From contig CM033392.1 in NCBI GenBank assembly GCA_019426215.1, positions 33,772,814 to 33,836,813 on the forward strand: DNA of 64,000 nt, in the 5' to 3' direction. The first letter of the stretch is position 1. Each line of letters begins with the position of its first letter. Shown piece after piece: positions 22,961-33,543 of this stretch. Under the pieces are notes generated by a model. It saw only the letters and a list, made by a program, of their open reading frames with translations, did not search any database and was not told the DNA's origin. The DNA comes from Buddleja alternifolia (Eukaryota > Streptophyta > Magnoliopsida > Lamiales > Scrophulariaceae). Both the position numbers and the translations under genes were made by a program.

Positions 22961-23479
22961 TGAGAAAGAGGATGTGGGTTGCTAATGGTTGAAATCCACG
23001 ATCAGTTTCTGGTCATTGATCTAGCTGATTCGACCGTGGTTTGGATTTATTATGATATAAATCCACAGAAGTATAATGAATATAAAACCCTCTATAGAAT
23101 GGTTTTTATAATTCGATGGTACGCACCATGCAGCATGCTCATCGCGCTGCGTATTTAATTTAATTGCTTGTTTTTGCTGCGTCAGATGGCTGCTATGAGC
23201 GAGATCATCGTATCGTAGCCTTTCAAATACGAAAATATAAAACGGCAATGTTTAATGACATCATCTATCCATAACCTTAGGTATAACTTAAGCCACAAAG
23301 CAACTGGAAAGGAATATACGAAAACTAAGCTTATTATTTCCCAGGTGACACGTGGACTAATGATACAGAAATATTCAGTTTAAAACGACACCACTACAAA
23401 CACAAAATGGCCAAAAATTGATATTTTGTGCGACCACATGAAATAAAGATATAAAAAAGAAAATAATGAATTTGCTGTA
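22961..23479. other. Unassigned sequence between E2 and LINE tail
   Basis: No reliable coding frame or element end. The tract near 23020-23110 repeats a TTTGGATTTATTATGATATAAATCCA-like inverted pair (GGATTTAT at 23042 and ATAAATCC at 23057). A 75-codon minus-strand frame (23021-23248) looks random. Confidence 0.4.
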
Positions 23480-23599
23480 CTACAGTCTCTGGGACCCCAT
23501 ATTCTGAAATTGTGTCATTTTACACGCCCATGAATTTTGTTTTAAAATGAAGGAAGACAAGTAGGACCCGTTCGAGTAAACAATTCTCACCCGGAAACC

Positions 23600-24035
23600 T
23601 GAGAAACCTAAACAAGACGCTGATGGGCAAACAACGACGCTCACACGATACTCCAAAAACGACGATTTTGCAATCATGCTAACTGCTGGAATTGCTGGGA
23701 CTATATACAAGATTTGGACAGAAAGGACCAAGAGGGTATTCACACAGGTGGAAACTACAGAAGAAGGGGTGTATCGGAATCTGAAACAGAAGATGGCAAT
23801 GAGAATTATGGGGTGTCTGATGAAGTCTGAACAAGAAAGTGAATGATAGAGATAAGATATACATAGAAAGTATAACACATTAGTTTTGTTCTTTGACTTG
23901 CTGTAAGAATTGTAAATGTAGCTGATTGAGGGCATCTAGGATTACAATTATTAGTAATCTAGATGTGCCTTTTAGTTTGTGTTTCACTTTGCTTGGTGGG
24001 TATAAAAGTTTTGCTTTTCACCTAAAAAAAAAAAT
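23600..24035 (+). mobile_element. 5'-truncated LINE (non-LTR retrotransposon) 3' end
   Basis: The plus strand encodes, up to a stop near 23848, a peptide with AGTIYKIWTERTKRVF and then YRNLKQKMAMRIM. This resembles the YxIWxxRNxRxF segment at the C-terminus of plant LINE reverse transcriptases. A 3' untranslated stretch and an A-tail at about 24024-24035 follow. Upstream coding becomes unreadable before about 23620. The 151-codon minus-strand frame over 23480-23935 is a shadow of this region. The call rests on one motif plus the A-tail. Confidence 0.6.
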
Positions 24036-24044
24036 ACACATATC

Positions 24045-24640
24045 CAAAAAGACGGTATTGTTTCGAACACTAATTGTCGAAACAACGTCGTTTAGCTTGC
24101 AATTCCGTCGATATCAAAAATAAAATATAGGACTACAAAATTATTTGATCTGGACCCTCACAGTCTCATGCAATAATTACAATTAAAATGATGATGTTGC
24201 AAGCACAAAAATACAAAAACAATAATGTTTCATTGGTGCAGCACAATAAACAAAACCCAAAATTAAAATAGAGGATGACGAAAAGATTACTATAGATTTG
24301 TCGCGTTTCTCTTATAAAATGTAGTAGAGACACACCCAAAACCACAGTGTTGCAAACACCAATTACTGAAATTTCGTAATTTAACTTGCAAGCCCATCAA
24401 TATGAGAAACAAAACAAAAATAAAATATAGGATGGCAAAATTATTTGATGTGGACCTTGGCATTCTAAACCACAGTTACATTCAAAACGACGATGCTGCA
24501 AGCACGAAAACAACGTGGTTTTGTTGGCACAATACAATTAACAAAAGACAAAAATAAAATGGAGGATAACGAAAAGATTACGGTAAAAATATGTGGAAAT
24601 TACGTAGTTTCCTGTTACAGAAAGTAGTAATAAATATTAT
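24045..24640 (+). repeat. Diverged tandem duplication, period 300 bp
   Basis: TAAAATATAGGACTACAAAA at 24121 recurs as TAAAATATAGGATGGCAAAA at 24421, exactly 300 bp later. Matching blocks continue on both sides: TAGCTTGCAA/TAACTTGCAA, TTATTTGATCTGGACC/TTATTTGATGTGGACC, TTGCAAGCACAAAA/CTGCAAGCACGAAA, GAGGATGACGAAAAGATTAC/GAGGATAACGAAAAGATTAC. Units are about 24045-24340 and 24345-24640. No coding frame. Confidence 0.85.
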
Positions 24641-24653
24641 ATGTAGAAATATG

Positions 24654-26885
24654 TGTTGGGAAACATGCATATAGCCCGACTAAGCATAGTGGAAAATTAA
24701 AATTTTAGTTTCTAGGATTTAAACATGCGAGTTTATTTATCCTACGGGCTTAATACGTATCATACGTTGGCGCATCTCTACACTAGTTATTTAAAATTTA
24801 AATAAAGAAGATCTTACCTTATTCGATTTTTTGCAAAAATCGAAGAGTTTCTTCTTCCTTAACGTAAGCTCCCTAGCTTGCTCCTCGTTCCTTGAATCAA
24901 CTCTTTCGTTTTTCCCTTTGATGTAGATTTCGAATTCCTCCACCAAAAACGCCTGTGATCGGATTCTTGATTCACTTCAGAGACTCAAGCGTTTCTCCTC
25001 TAAAGTTAATCCACACCCCGGATACCCACTCGTTTATAATTTTTAGCTAGGTTGATCTATAAACGTTTATCCTAACTCTAAGGAATAGTGTATGGGATTA
25101 AGGTGAACGGAAATAATTACTTCTCTAAGTACTTTGGAACAATTCTTGAATTCAAGATTTTTGATGAATAATCAAAAACTCAAGAATACTTATATGTAGG
25201 GAGAGAGAGAACGATTTTCTTGCAATAGGAAAGAAAATTTTCGTTCCATACTAGTCGTATTTATAGAACTTGGTTCTTGCAATTATTTCTCATGTAGAAC
25301 TCTTCTACATTAATCCTTTTTCTTGTAGGAGTAGAAGACTAATTTTTTTTAAATAGAACTCTTCTACTTTAATTAGTTTCCTCATACAAGTAGATTCCTA
25401 TTTATTAGGAACCTTATCCTTAGCTAATAGAAATCCTCTCCTATCTTTAAAAGGAATGTTTTCTCTCCAAGAAATATAATTTCCTTATAGAAGAAAATTA
25501 ATTAAACTCCTTTAATTATTTTTCTTCCACAAAATTTTCGACCAAGGCTATAAGATAAGCATTTTAATATTTAATCCACCATACTAGATTAATTAAAAGT
25601 CTCTTCCAATTAATTTGGGCTTATCCAATTAATTAAATGCTTTCTAGACTTTTACCAAACATCTTTTGGACTTAATTAAATATTCATCCAACTATTGAAT
25701 AAATAAAAAGTCTTAATTAATTAATATAATTAATTAATATATTAACTCAACTACTTTGAATTAAATTTTCTTAGCTAAGAAATGGATTTGTCCTAGTATT
25801 GTGTGTGATCCTTTAGGTCCACCAACATACTAGTAATGGGTTCATAACCTTTATGATTTAATTTGGACGAATAAATTATCTTGATTAATTAAACACTTTT
25901 AATTAACCATCTTATTATTTAATCTTCATTAAATATAAGATACCCACAAATCAAAGAAAAGTTTCTAGCTACTTATCTTGAAGACCTAGATATAGGCGAT
26001 TCAAAGTGAACCATTCCAATCGCGCATTCCATGCAAGTGAGATTCCTCCATCAACTAATTTTCCAATTGAATTAAGGATCGAGGAATCTTATTGGTCGAG
26101 ATCCTTGTAAATTCAATCTTAACAATTCAAGTGTGTTTGACTAGTGATTAATTAATTCAAGAAACTCATTTTTTAATTAATTACTTATTTGCCTTGGCCA
26201 AGGACTAACTCAGTCAAATCACTTAGAATATTATAGGAAATTCACTTGTTCATCTAGACAAGTGATGGATCCTTTGTTGTCAACACCAACCTCCATATAC
26301 GAGTCACTACACCCAATCACCAGTCCATATATGTCTTTGTAAAAGAACTAGCACATGAGTCAAAGTGCAATGAGTCAATATACAAGATTACTGTGATGAC
26401 TCAAGTCAAAGAATTAATCTTGCACTATCGTGTTTAAGAAACTTCTAATTCGACATATATAGAAATAATCCCAATTTAGGAAGTTTCAGTTAGGGTAATC
26501 AGTGAACTTGTTCTCAACAAACACCCGTAAATGTGCATTTGTGTCAACTACACCAATGTCTATAAAACGAGACATTCTCTAATTAAGAGTGTGCATCATA
26601 GGCGCAAATCTATCCGAATTATGAATGTCTCATCTTGATAATTTTATGACTTGGATGGTATTTAGAAATCACAGCCTTAGAAACTTGTTTTATGATATCC
26701 ATCCAATGAGATATCAAGTCCCATAGTTATGTGTGATTTCTAGGGACTTCATCATACAGTTATAACAATATAATCATAAGATGAAGAAATGCCTTTTATT
26801 AATATAATGTAAAACGAAATTGTTTATTACAAGAATAGATAAATAGAGCCTATCTAGGATTGGCTCGTAGGGTACTATTATAACA
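24654..26885 (-). repeat. Element C 3' LTR (2232 bp)
   Basis: On the minus strand it starts TGTTATAATAGTACC at 26885, directly after a purine tract, and ends with TTTCCCAACA at 24654. Its U5 end (24654-25350) aligns with 60643-61350 (for example GCCCGACTAAGCAT and AAGAAGATCTTAC). A TATAAATA box lies on the minus strand at 25258-25265. The palindrome CCTTGGCCAAGG is at 26192-26203. Confidence 0.9.
25258..25265 (-). promoter_or_regulatory. TATA box of element C 3' LTR
   Basis: TATAAATA on the minus strand within TTCTATAAATACGACTAG. The same box is conserved in the partial 5' LTR at 61275-61282. Inferred U3/R boundary. Confidence 0.6.
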
Positions 26886-26898
26886 ATCTCCCACTTGC
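26886..26898 (-). other. Element C polypurine tract
   Basis: Reads GCAAGTGGGAGAT on the minus strand immediately before the 3' LTR start TGTTATAATAG, the expected place for plus-strand DNA priming. Confidence 0.7.
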
Positions 26899-27581
26899 AC
26901 TAGAACCAATCTCCTTGGTATTTAACACCCATCTTCTCAAGATCTCTTTCGGATACGAGATTAAGGCTTAGTTAGTGGATCCACTATGTTCTCCGTTGAG
27001 TCGACTCTTTCCACTAGAAGTCGACTTTACCAATGATCACCTAGATCACGTGGTATTATTTCTCTATGTGTTTGGATCTTGGATGAGACCTTGGCTCCTT
27101 TGCTTGAGCAATGACGCCATTATTGTCACAGTACAGAGGTACTGGATCGACAATGCTAGGGACTGCACCCAATTCTTGGATGAAGGTCCTAATCCAAACA
27201 ACTTTCTTTGCTGCATCACATGTAGCTATGTATTCAGCCTCGGTTGTGGAATCCACAGTAGTTTTCTGTATGGAACTCTTCCAACTTACTGCTCCACCAT
27301 TGAGGGTGAATACAAACCGTGACATTGATTTCAAATCATCCACCTCAAATTGGAAACTAGAGGCAGTGAACCCTTCTAGTTTCAATTATCCACCGCCTTA
27401 TATCAAAAACAAATCCTTAGTCTTTCTCAAGTACTTGAGGATTGTTTTCACAACTACCCAATGTAACTCACTTGGGTCAGACTGAAAATGACTCACTATA
27501 CTTAATGCATGAGCCACATCAGGCATTGTACATAACATTGTGTACATAATACTTCCTATGGCAAAAGTGCATATGGTATGC
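26899..27581 (-). pseudogene. Element C RNase H and end of RT
   Basis: The minus-strand frame 27056-27385 reads RFVFTLNGGAVSWKSS, DSTTEAEYIATCDAAKK and LYCDNNGVIAQAKEPRSHPRSKHIE, the standard copia RNase H. Upstream (27390-27581) the equivalents of YAMLCTRPDVA and SHFQSDPSELHW are readable but frameshifted. The RT sequence is cut at 27581 by element B and resumes at 35142. Confidence 0.88.
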
Positions 27582-29179
27582 TGTTAGAGTATGTGCCCTC
27601 GAATGCCATAAAGAGGATAGATTTATAGGGCATAAACATTGTAACTAAACTATGATTTTTCTATTAATATAAGGTAGTTGGTTGTTGTTTTCTTATAGGC
27701 ATTTATACGGTGTGAATAAACAACGTAAAGTCCTTGATGACAAGGCGAATCTTCTACCTCCTATGGGATAGGAGGAAAGGCACTTGAATGGTTTGACCCT
27801 TGACATCTAAAAGGGTTCGCAAGTCTAAGAAATATTGATTGGGCATCAATAATGAATAAAGACTTGTATGATGTAAGTTTTGACAGAGAAAGTGTCAGTC
27901 ATACACTATGGAAATGGTAGTGGGAACTTATATCATAGACGTGTCAGTTGGACTGATATGTTCGAACACGGCTCGCATCAGTTCATCACATGGGTATTCA
28001 CTCATTGACAGTCAATGATGAAACTGATAAGTAGTGATAGGTACGTGTGAACCTCTGACCTGAGAAATCGAGTTGAAGATGTACTTGTGACATCAAGTCT
28101 GTCATTAGAGTAGTTAGATTCAATCACCTGTTGGTGGAATCGACCTCGAAGTGCGACTTGATGGGCAAGTAGCATTGTTAACTGATTTGCAATATGGAAT
28201 TTATTCTCTCATAAGTGAATGAGTACAATATCCTATGCGATCATGAATAAGTGAGGATGAAAGTCTTTGGCCAAAGCATTTAAATACATCGACTTATTAT
28301 GAGCTTAGGCATATGGCCAAGTTATATGAGTTTGACTTTAAACAATGACTCTTACTTGACTGGGATATAAGAATAAAAGGTTTATACACGTACGGTATTC
28401 ACGGCGTAAAGGTTTGGAATGATCCTATTCATTCGTTATCAATTGGGTTACGGTGTGAGCCACGAGACTGGCTAGGTTTCACTCACACCCCTTTGGATTC
28501 CTCCCAATTGCCTTTTGAGACGAACCTAAAGAGTCGCGCTTAAAGGAAGTGCAAAAGGAAAAACATGGGAAAAAGACTTGAGAGAAATTCACGGCATTGG
28601 ATGTCGTAATTAATTAATTAATTATTGGATAATTTAATTAATTAATTAAATTAATGAGTTAATTAATTTCTTGGAGAAATTGAATTATAAATTAATTAGG
28701 AATTGAATTAATTGGATTATCAATTTATTTATTGGATAAATAAATTATCCGATTAATTAATTAGCAAGCAAGACGAAAGCCCGAAGGCTTCCGAGCCCAC
28801 TAAGGGGTAGCCAAATGGACGCCCAAATAGGGCTCTTGCATGCTAGTGTTATTGTTTCATAATGATATAAATATATCACAAGGTGAAAAATAACACAAGG
28901 CAACCTACATAACTTTCTCTCCAAGAAAAAGTCTCCCACCTCTCTCTCTCTAGCCGTCTTTGACAAGGAAGAAAGGAGGAGTTTTTCGTTTTTGATTCCG
29001 GCGTGACGAATCAGAGACGTTGGCAAATTCGACGTTAGAGAAAAGGATCACGTTCAGAAATCAACATGCGCGAGAACGGTAATTTTTCTATACACAATTA
29101 AACACGAGGATTAGAGATGATTCGGGCTTTGGGAATTAAATTTACTTTCCGCTGCATTTTATTCGTATAATTCCCAACA
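27582..29179 (+). repeat. Element B 5' LTR (1598 bp)
   Basis: Begins TGTTAGAGTATGTGCCCTCG and ends ATTCGTATAATTCCCAACA. Contains the palindrome TCTTTGGCCAAAGC (28264-28277), an AT-rich block of ATTAATTAATTA at 28605-28760, a TATAAATA box at 28866-28873 and a CTCTCTCTCTAGCC leader segment near 28939. Confidence 0.96.
28866..28873 (+). promoter_or_regulatory. TATA box of element B 5' LTR
   Basis: TATAAATA in ATGATATAAATATATC, about 310 bp before the LTR end; conserved at 34828-34835 in the 3' LTR. Probable promoter of element transcription. Confidence 0.65.
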
Positions 29180-29728
29180 GTGATATCCATATGTGGCATC
29201 TTCCCAGTAAGTGGGGGTCATTTATCAAGATTTAGTTCTAGAATTTTTTTAAGTGCATTAGATGTCTTAATCGAGATATATTTCACCCCAAATATAGTTA
29301 AAGGGTTGCAAGGTGAAATTCAAATGTTAGATTATGAGGAGTTAGTGGGAATGAACTTAGATAGTCCACATTACCAATAAATTGTTAAAGGGTTGCGGTT
29401 TTTGTGGATTATGGGATAAATATGATTGAACCGTCTATTTGATAGATTGATGTTTGATATCACTTTAATTAAGTAATGGACCAAATATCGTTAAAGGATT
29501 GTCATCCATTATATTAATTAAAGAACTCAATCCCCACCACGAAGTTTTCATCAACGATCGCTTCCGTCTTTTCACAGTGGGAGTGTGAAATTTCGAAAAA
29601 TGTAGTGGGAGCCAAGTTATAAGTCGAAGTCCTTGATTTTAAACTTGGTTTTAGTTTAGTTCAATAATCTAATTAAGTCTGGCTTATTTTCTGCAGTCAT
29701 TTTGTTTTATCTCTCTCAATCAAAAACC
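29180..29728 (+). other. Element B leader
   Basis: Non-coding between 5' LTR and gag. It starts GTGATATCCATATGTGGC, which is not the usual Met-tRNA primer site TGGTATCAGAGC, so the PBS is altered or uses another tRNA. Three copies of a motif like ATCGTTAAAGGGTTG lie at 29294-29308, 29381-29395 and 29487-29501; they are also present in element A. Confidence 0.75.
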
Positions 29729-30570
29729 ATGTCTCCCAAACCTCTGTCGAAGTTAATGGAAAATACGATTCTCACCGATCCAAATTACATAGAATGGCTC
29801 ACTATGCTTAGAATGGTCCTTAGCAGTGAATCCATTGATATGTATTGGAAATTGGTCGTCCTCCCATTCCTAGACCAGACGAGGGGGATGAAGTTCGCCT
29901 AGCTCGTTGGGATTGGTGCTGTGACAACCATAGAGCAAGAGTGTACATATTGAGCTCAATGTGCATAGAGATGCAAAGGTCTCATGATAAGATGGATAAT
30001 GTAAGAGACATTATCCTTCATCTGGATGAATTGTTCGGAGAACGCGGTAGGACCACCAGATACTTTATTTCAAGGGATCTATTTCGAACAAAAATGATTG
30101 AAGGAGAAGATGTTGGAGAACATGTTTTCTAAATGATGACCATGATAGAAAAACTAAAATCTTCAAACTTCTACATGGACCTGCATCTCCAAATCGATCT
30201 TATTCTACAGTCACTCCCAGATTCGTTCTATTATTTCGTCATAAATTTTGATATGAATGACATTGAGGGATCTTTAGCTGGGCTATTGGAAAAACTCAAG
30301 GTTGCTCAGAAACAAATAAAGACGGACAAATGCAACAATCCGATGGCTATTACATTTCCTAAAACATTTGATGGAAAAAGGAATAATGCCCATTTAGAAG
30401 AGGGAGCATCCAGTACGACTTGCTACAAGGCACAACGAAGGAGAAATAAGAGGGCTAGAAAACAGGACACATGTTTATACTGGGGTGAGTTGGGCCACTG
30501 GAGAAGAGACTGTCCTAATATACAAGCAAAAGGTGAAAAGCTTTATAGTTTGAAACTAATTGCTTTATAA
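29729..30570 (+). pseudogene. Element B gag
   Basis: Starts at the ATG of MSPKPLSKLMENTIL, preceded in frame by a few residues. A frameshift near 29848 moves the reading to WDWCCDNHRARVYILSS. A TAA at 30130-30132 follows GEDVGEHVF, and the frame continues as MMTMIEKLKSSNFYMD. The CCHC knuckle is damaged: CLYWGELGHWRRDC has Trp in place of the second Cys (intact in element A). The protein would be roughly 280 residues if unbroken. Gag should form the particle and package RNA; this copy should not work. Confidence 0.88.
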
Positions 30571-30738
30571 TATTCCCTCTTCATCGATTATGATTCAGAA
30601 GTTGATACCTTTTGTGAATCAGAATCTGGGAAGAAGAAGGGAGCTGAGCCCTAATGAGGAGAAGATCAAAGTAGGCAGCGGGCAAGGCGTCGCGGCTACT
30701 AAAAGAAGATCTGCCTCATTATTTTTTATTCTAGACAT
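30571..30738 (+). other. Junction between gag and integrase lacking protease
   Basis: Only about 170 bp separate the zinc knuckle frame from the pre-integrase domain. The open frame (30560-30784) reads NIPSSSIMIQKLIPFVNQNL and on, without the D-S/T-G active site or other retropepsin features. Element A shares the same sequence plus about 66 bp, so the protease segment was lost before the two copies separated. Confidence 0.7.
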
Positions 30739-31905
30739 ATGCTATTTAATGAACAATGCAAGATTTATTATGGTAATAAATTAGTAGGCTTTGTTTCTTT
30801 GATAAATGCATTGTGTTACCTTAATGTCAAGAATAAGTGTGATGTGAATACAATACAAAGGAAACGTAGTAGGCTTGAAATAAACCAAAGATTAATATGG
30901 CACCTTCGACTAGGCCATATTGGCGAACAAAAGATTCGCAAAATGGAAAAAGATGGGCTAATTGGCCCACTGGGATTGGATCCCTATCCTACTTGTGAAT
31001 CTTGTCTCAAAGGCAAGATGGCTTGATCGCCCTTCACAGGGAATTTTGAAAGGGCCTCACAAATCTTAGGCTTAGTGCATACTGACGTTTGTGGTCCATT
31101 TGGAGAAATGGCCAGAGGAGGTTTCCTTTACTTTATCACCTTCACTGATGACCATTCTCGATATGGTCTAGTGTACCTGATGAAGCATAAGTCTGAATCC
31201 ATTGACAAGTTCAAGGAATTCAAGGCTTTAGTGGAAAATCAAACAAGTCAACGTATAAGAACTCTTCGATCTGATCGAGGAGGAGAATATATGAGCGATG
31301 AGTTTGACTTATACCTCAGAGAGAATGGTATAGTATTGCAACTCACACCTCCAGCGACTCCACAGTTGAATGGAGTAGCAGAGCGAAGGAATCGAACCTT
31401 GTTGGACATGGTTCGCTCCATGCTTAGCTACACTGATTTACCCATTTCACTGTGGGGTCACGGGCTGCTTACAGCTACACATATTTTAAATAGATGTCCG
31501 TCCAAGTCTGTTCCTCTGACTCCCTATGAAGTTTGGAGAAATAGGAAACCAAGTCTTAACCACATAAAGATTTGGGGATGTCCGGCTTATGTCAAAAAGA
31601 CTAAAGTGGACAAGTTGGAGGCTAGGTCCTTAAATGGACGCTTCATTGGATATCCTGAAGATTCTATGGGATACCTCTTTTACCTGCACAATGATCAAAG
31701 GATCATTGTAGCCTTACAAGCCCACTTTCTTGAAGATGAGTTCATTCAAGAAGGAGGAGCGGGTAGAAAGATTGTTCTAGAAAATGAAACCCCATTGGAT
31801 ACATCTACACAGGGAGTGAGAACCGAACCTTCTGTAACACAACCAAAACCACGACGATCGAATAGAATATCTCAACCGCCTGAGAGGTACGGATACCTAA
31901 TGTAG
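30739..31905 (+). pseudogene. Element B integrase
   Basis: One frame with a single internal stop (TGA at 31024-31026, after LKGKMA). Residues show the zinc-binding HX3H (LIWHLRLGHIGEQ) and CX2C (CESCLKGK), then the DDE core: HTDVCGPFG, TFTDDHSRYG, RSDRGGEYMSDEF and NGVAERRNRTLLDMV (catalytic D, D, E). The C-terminal GKR-like region KIWGCPAYVKK and YPEDSMGYLFY follow. Ends at TAG 31903-31905 where element A has CAG (Gln), so this is a nonsense change inside pol and not a natural end. Confidence 0.9.
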
Positions 31906-31911
31906 AGGGAG

Positions 31912-33528
31912 TTGGATCTCTATTCTGTGTTAGAGGAGGATCATGGAGATGATCCCTCCACTTTTGATCAAGCGATGGTGGATGTGGATGCTGCTAGATG
32001 GCGTGAAGCTATGCAAACTGAGATCGATTCGATGCATGCAAACCAAGTCTGGAAACTTGTAGACCAACCTGAATGGGTAAAACCAATCGGGTGTAAATGG
32101 ATCTACAAGAGAAAGATTGGTGTTGATGGCAAAGTAGACACCTATAAAGCCAGGCTAGTGGCGAAAGGGTATAATCAAAAGGAAGGAATTGACTACCAAG
32201 AAACCTTCTCGCCAATGGCTATGATCAAATCAATAAGGATTCTACTTGCAATAGCAGCACACCTAGATTATGAAATATGGCAAATGGATGTCAAAAATGC
32301 TTTCCTAAATGGATTCCTAGAAGAGGATATCTATATGGAACAGCCTAAAGGTTTTGAATCCGAGGAGCATATTCATAAGGTGTGTAAACTTGAGAGATCC
32401 ATTTATGGACTCAAACAAGCGTCTCATAGCTGGAATCTATGTTTTGATGAGGTTGTCAAAGGATTTGACTTCATCAAAAATGAAGACGAGCCCTGTGTTT
32501 ACAAGAAGGTCAGTGGGAGCAAGTTGACATTCCTAGTGTTATATGTAGATGACATATTACTCATTGGGAATGACATAGGAATGCTCACCACAACCAAGAA
32601 GTGGCTTTCGAGTAAATTCTCCATGAAAGACTTGGGAGAAGCGACCTATATTCTAGGGATTCGGATCTATAGAGATCGAACTAAAAGAATGATAGGACTT
32701 TCTCAAGCCCTTTACTTAGAAAAGGTCCTAAAAAGGTATAGGATGGAAGATTCTAAGAAAGGGTTCCTACCAATGAGACATGGGATACATCTTTCGAAAT
32801 CTATGTGTCCTCAAAGTGAGGAAGATAGAAAAGAAATGAACATTATACCCTATGCGTCTGCTGTAGGCAGCTTGATGTACGCGATGCTCTGTACTAGACA
32901 CGACATTGCTTATGCTATGAGCGTTGTTAGTCGATTTCAAGCAAACCCTGGTAAGGAACATTGGATAGCTGTGAAGAATATCCTAAAGTATCTGAAAAGA
33001 ACTAAGGATATGATTCTCATCTATGGAAGTGGTGACCTGAGGGTGGACGGGTACACTGATTCAGATTTTCAATCTGATGTTTATGACTGGAAATCCACCT
33101 CGGGATTTGTATTTACTCTAAATGGTGGAGCGGTGACTTGGAAAAGTTCCAAGCAAAGCACAACCGCAGACTCCACCACAGAGGCTGAATTCATAGCTGC
33201 CTCGGAGGCAGCTAAAGAAGCTGTTTGGATTAGAAAGTTCATTGAGGAACTTCAAGTGGTTCCTAGCATAAAGCTCTCGTTGCCACTTTATTGTGACAAC
33301 ACCGGAGCTATAGCGCAAGCGAAGGAACCTAGGTCTCACAATAAATCCAAACACATAGAGAGGAGATATCACATCATAAGAGAGATCATTGCACGAGGTG
33401 AAATAGCTGTTCAGAAAATAGCCTCAGCCGACAATGTCGCTGATCCATTGACCAAGCCATTGGCACAGGCGGTGCTGGAAAAACATCTCGAAAAGATGGG
33501 TATTAAATGCCACAGCAAATGGCATTGA
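31912..33528 (+). CDS. Element B reverse transcriptase and RNase H (open frame)
   Basis: An unbroken 538-residue frame, in phase with the integrase frame. RT blocks in order: QVWKLVDQPEWVKPIGCKWI, ARLVAKGYNQKEGIDYQETF, IWQMDVKNAFLNGFLEEDIY, YGLKQASHSWN, and the catalytic LYVDDILLIGND near residue 210. RNase H follows: GYTDSDFQSD, KSTSGFVF, DSTTEAEFIAASEAAKE, LYCDNTGAIAQAKEPRSH and ADNVADPLTKPL. All acidic residues of RT (DVK, YVDD) and RNase H are present. It lacks its own start context and would be produced only as part of a Gag-Pol polyprotein, which upstream stops prevent. Confidence 0.93.
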   Translation: MDLYSVLEEDHGDDPSTFDQAMVDVDAARWREAMQTEIDSMHANQVWKLVDQPEWVKPIGCKWIYKRKIGVDGKVDTYKARLVAKGYNQKEGIDYQETFSPMAMIKSIRILLAIAAHLDYEIWQMDVKNAFLNGFLEEDIYMEQPKGFESEEHIHKVCKLERSIYGLKQASHSWNLCFDEVVKGFDFIKNEDEPCVYKKVSGSKLTFLVLYVDDILLIGNDIGMLTTTKKWLSSKFSMKDLGEATYILGIRIYRDRTKRMIGLSQALYLEKVLKRYRMEDSKKGFLPMRHGIHLSKSMCPQSEEDRKEMNIIPYASAVGSLMYAMLCTRHDIAYAMSVVSRFQANPGKEHWIAVKNILKYLKRTKDMILIYGSGDLRVDGYTDSDFQSDVYDWKSTSGFVFTLNGGAVTWKSSKQSTTADSTTEAEFIAASEAAKEAVWIRKFIEELQVVPSIKLSLPLYCDNTGAIAQAKEPRSHNKSKHIERRYHIIREIIARGEIAVQKIASADNVADPLTKPLAQAVLEKHLEKMGIKCHSKWH

Positions 33529-33543
33529 GTGCAAGTGAAAGAT
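33529..33543 (+). other. Element B polypurine tract region
   Basis: GAGTGCAAGTGAAAGAT lies just before the 3' LTR start TGTTAGAG. It is the weakly purine-rich equivalent of AAAAGGGAGAC in element D and is the expected plus-strand primer site. Confidence 0.5.

Noticed and set aside
23480..23935. 151-residue minus-strand open frame
   Set aside because: Composition is low-complexity and hydrophobic without domain, and the opposite strand carries a LINE RT tail motif.
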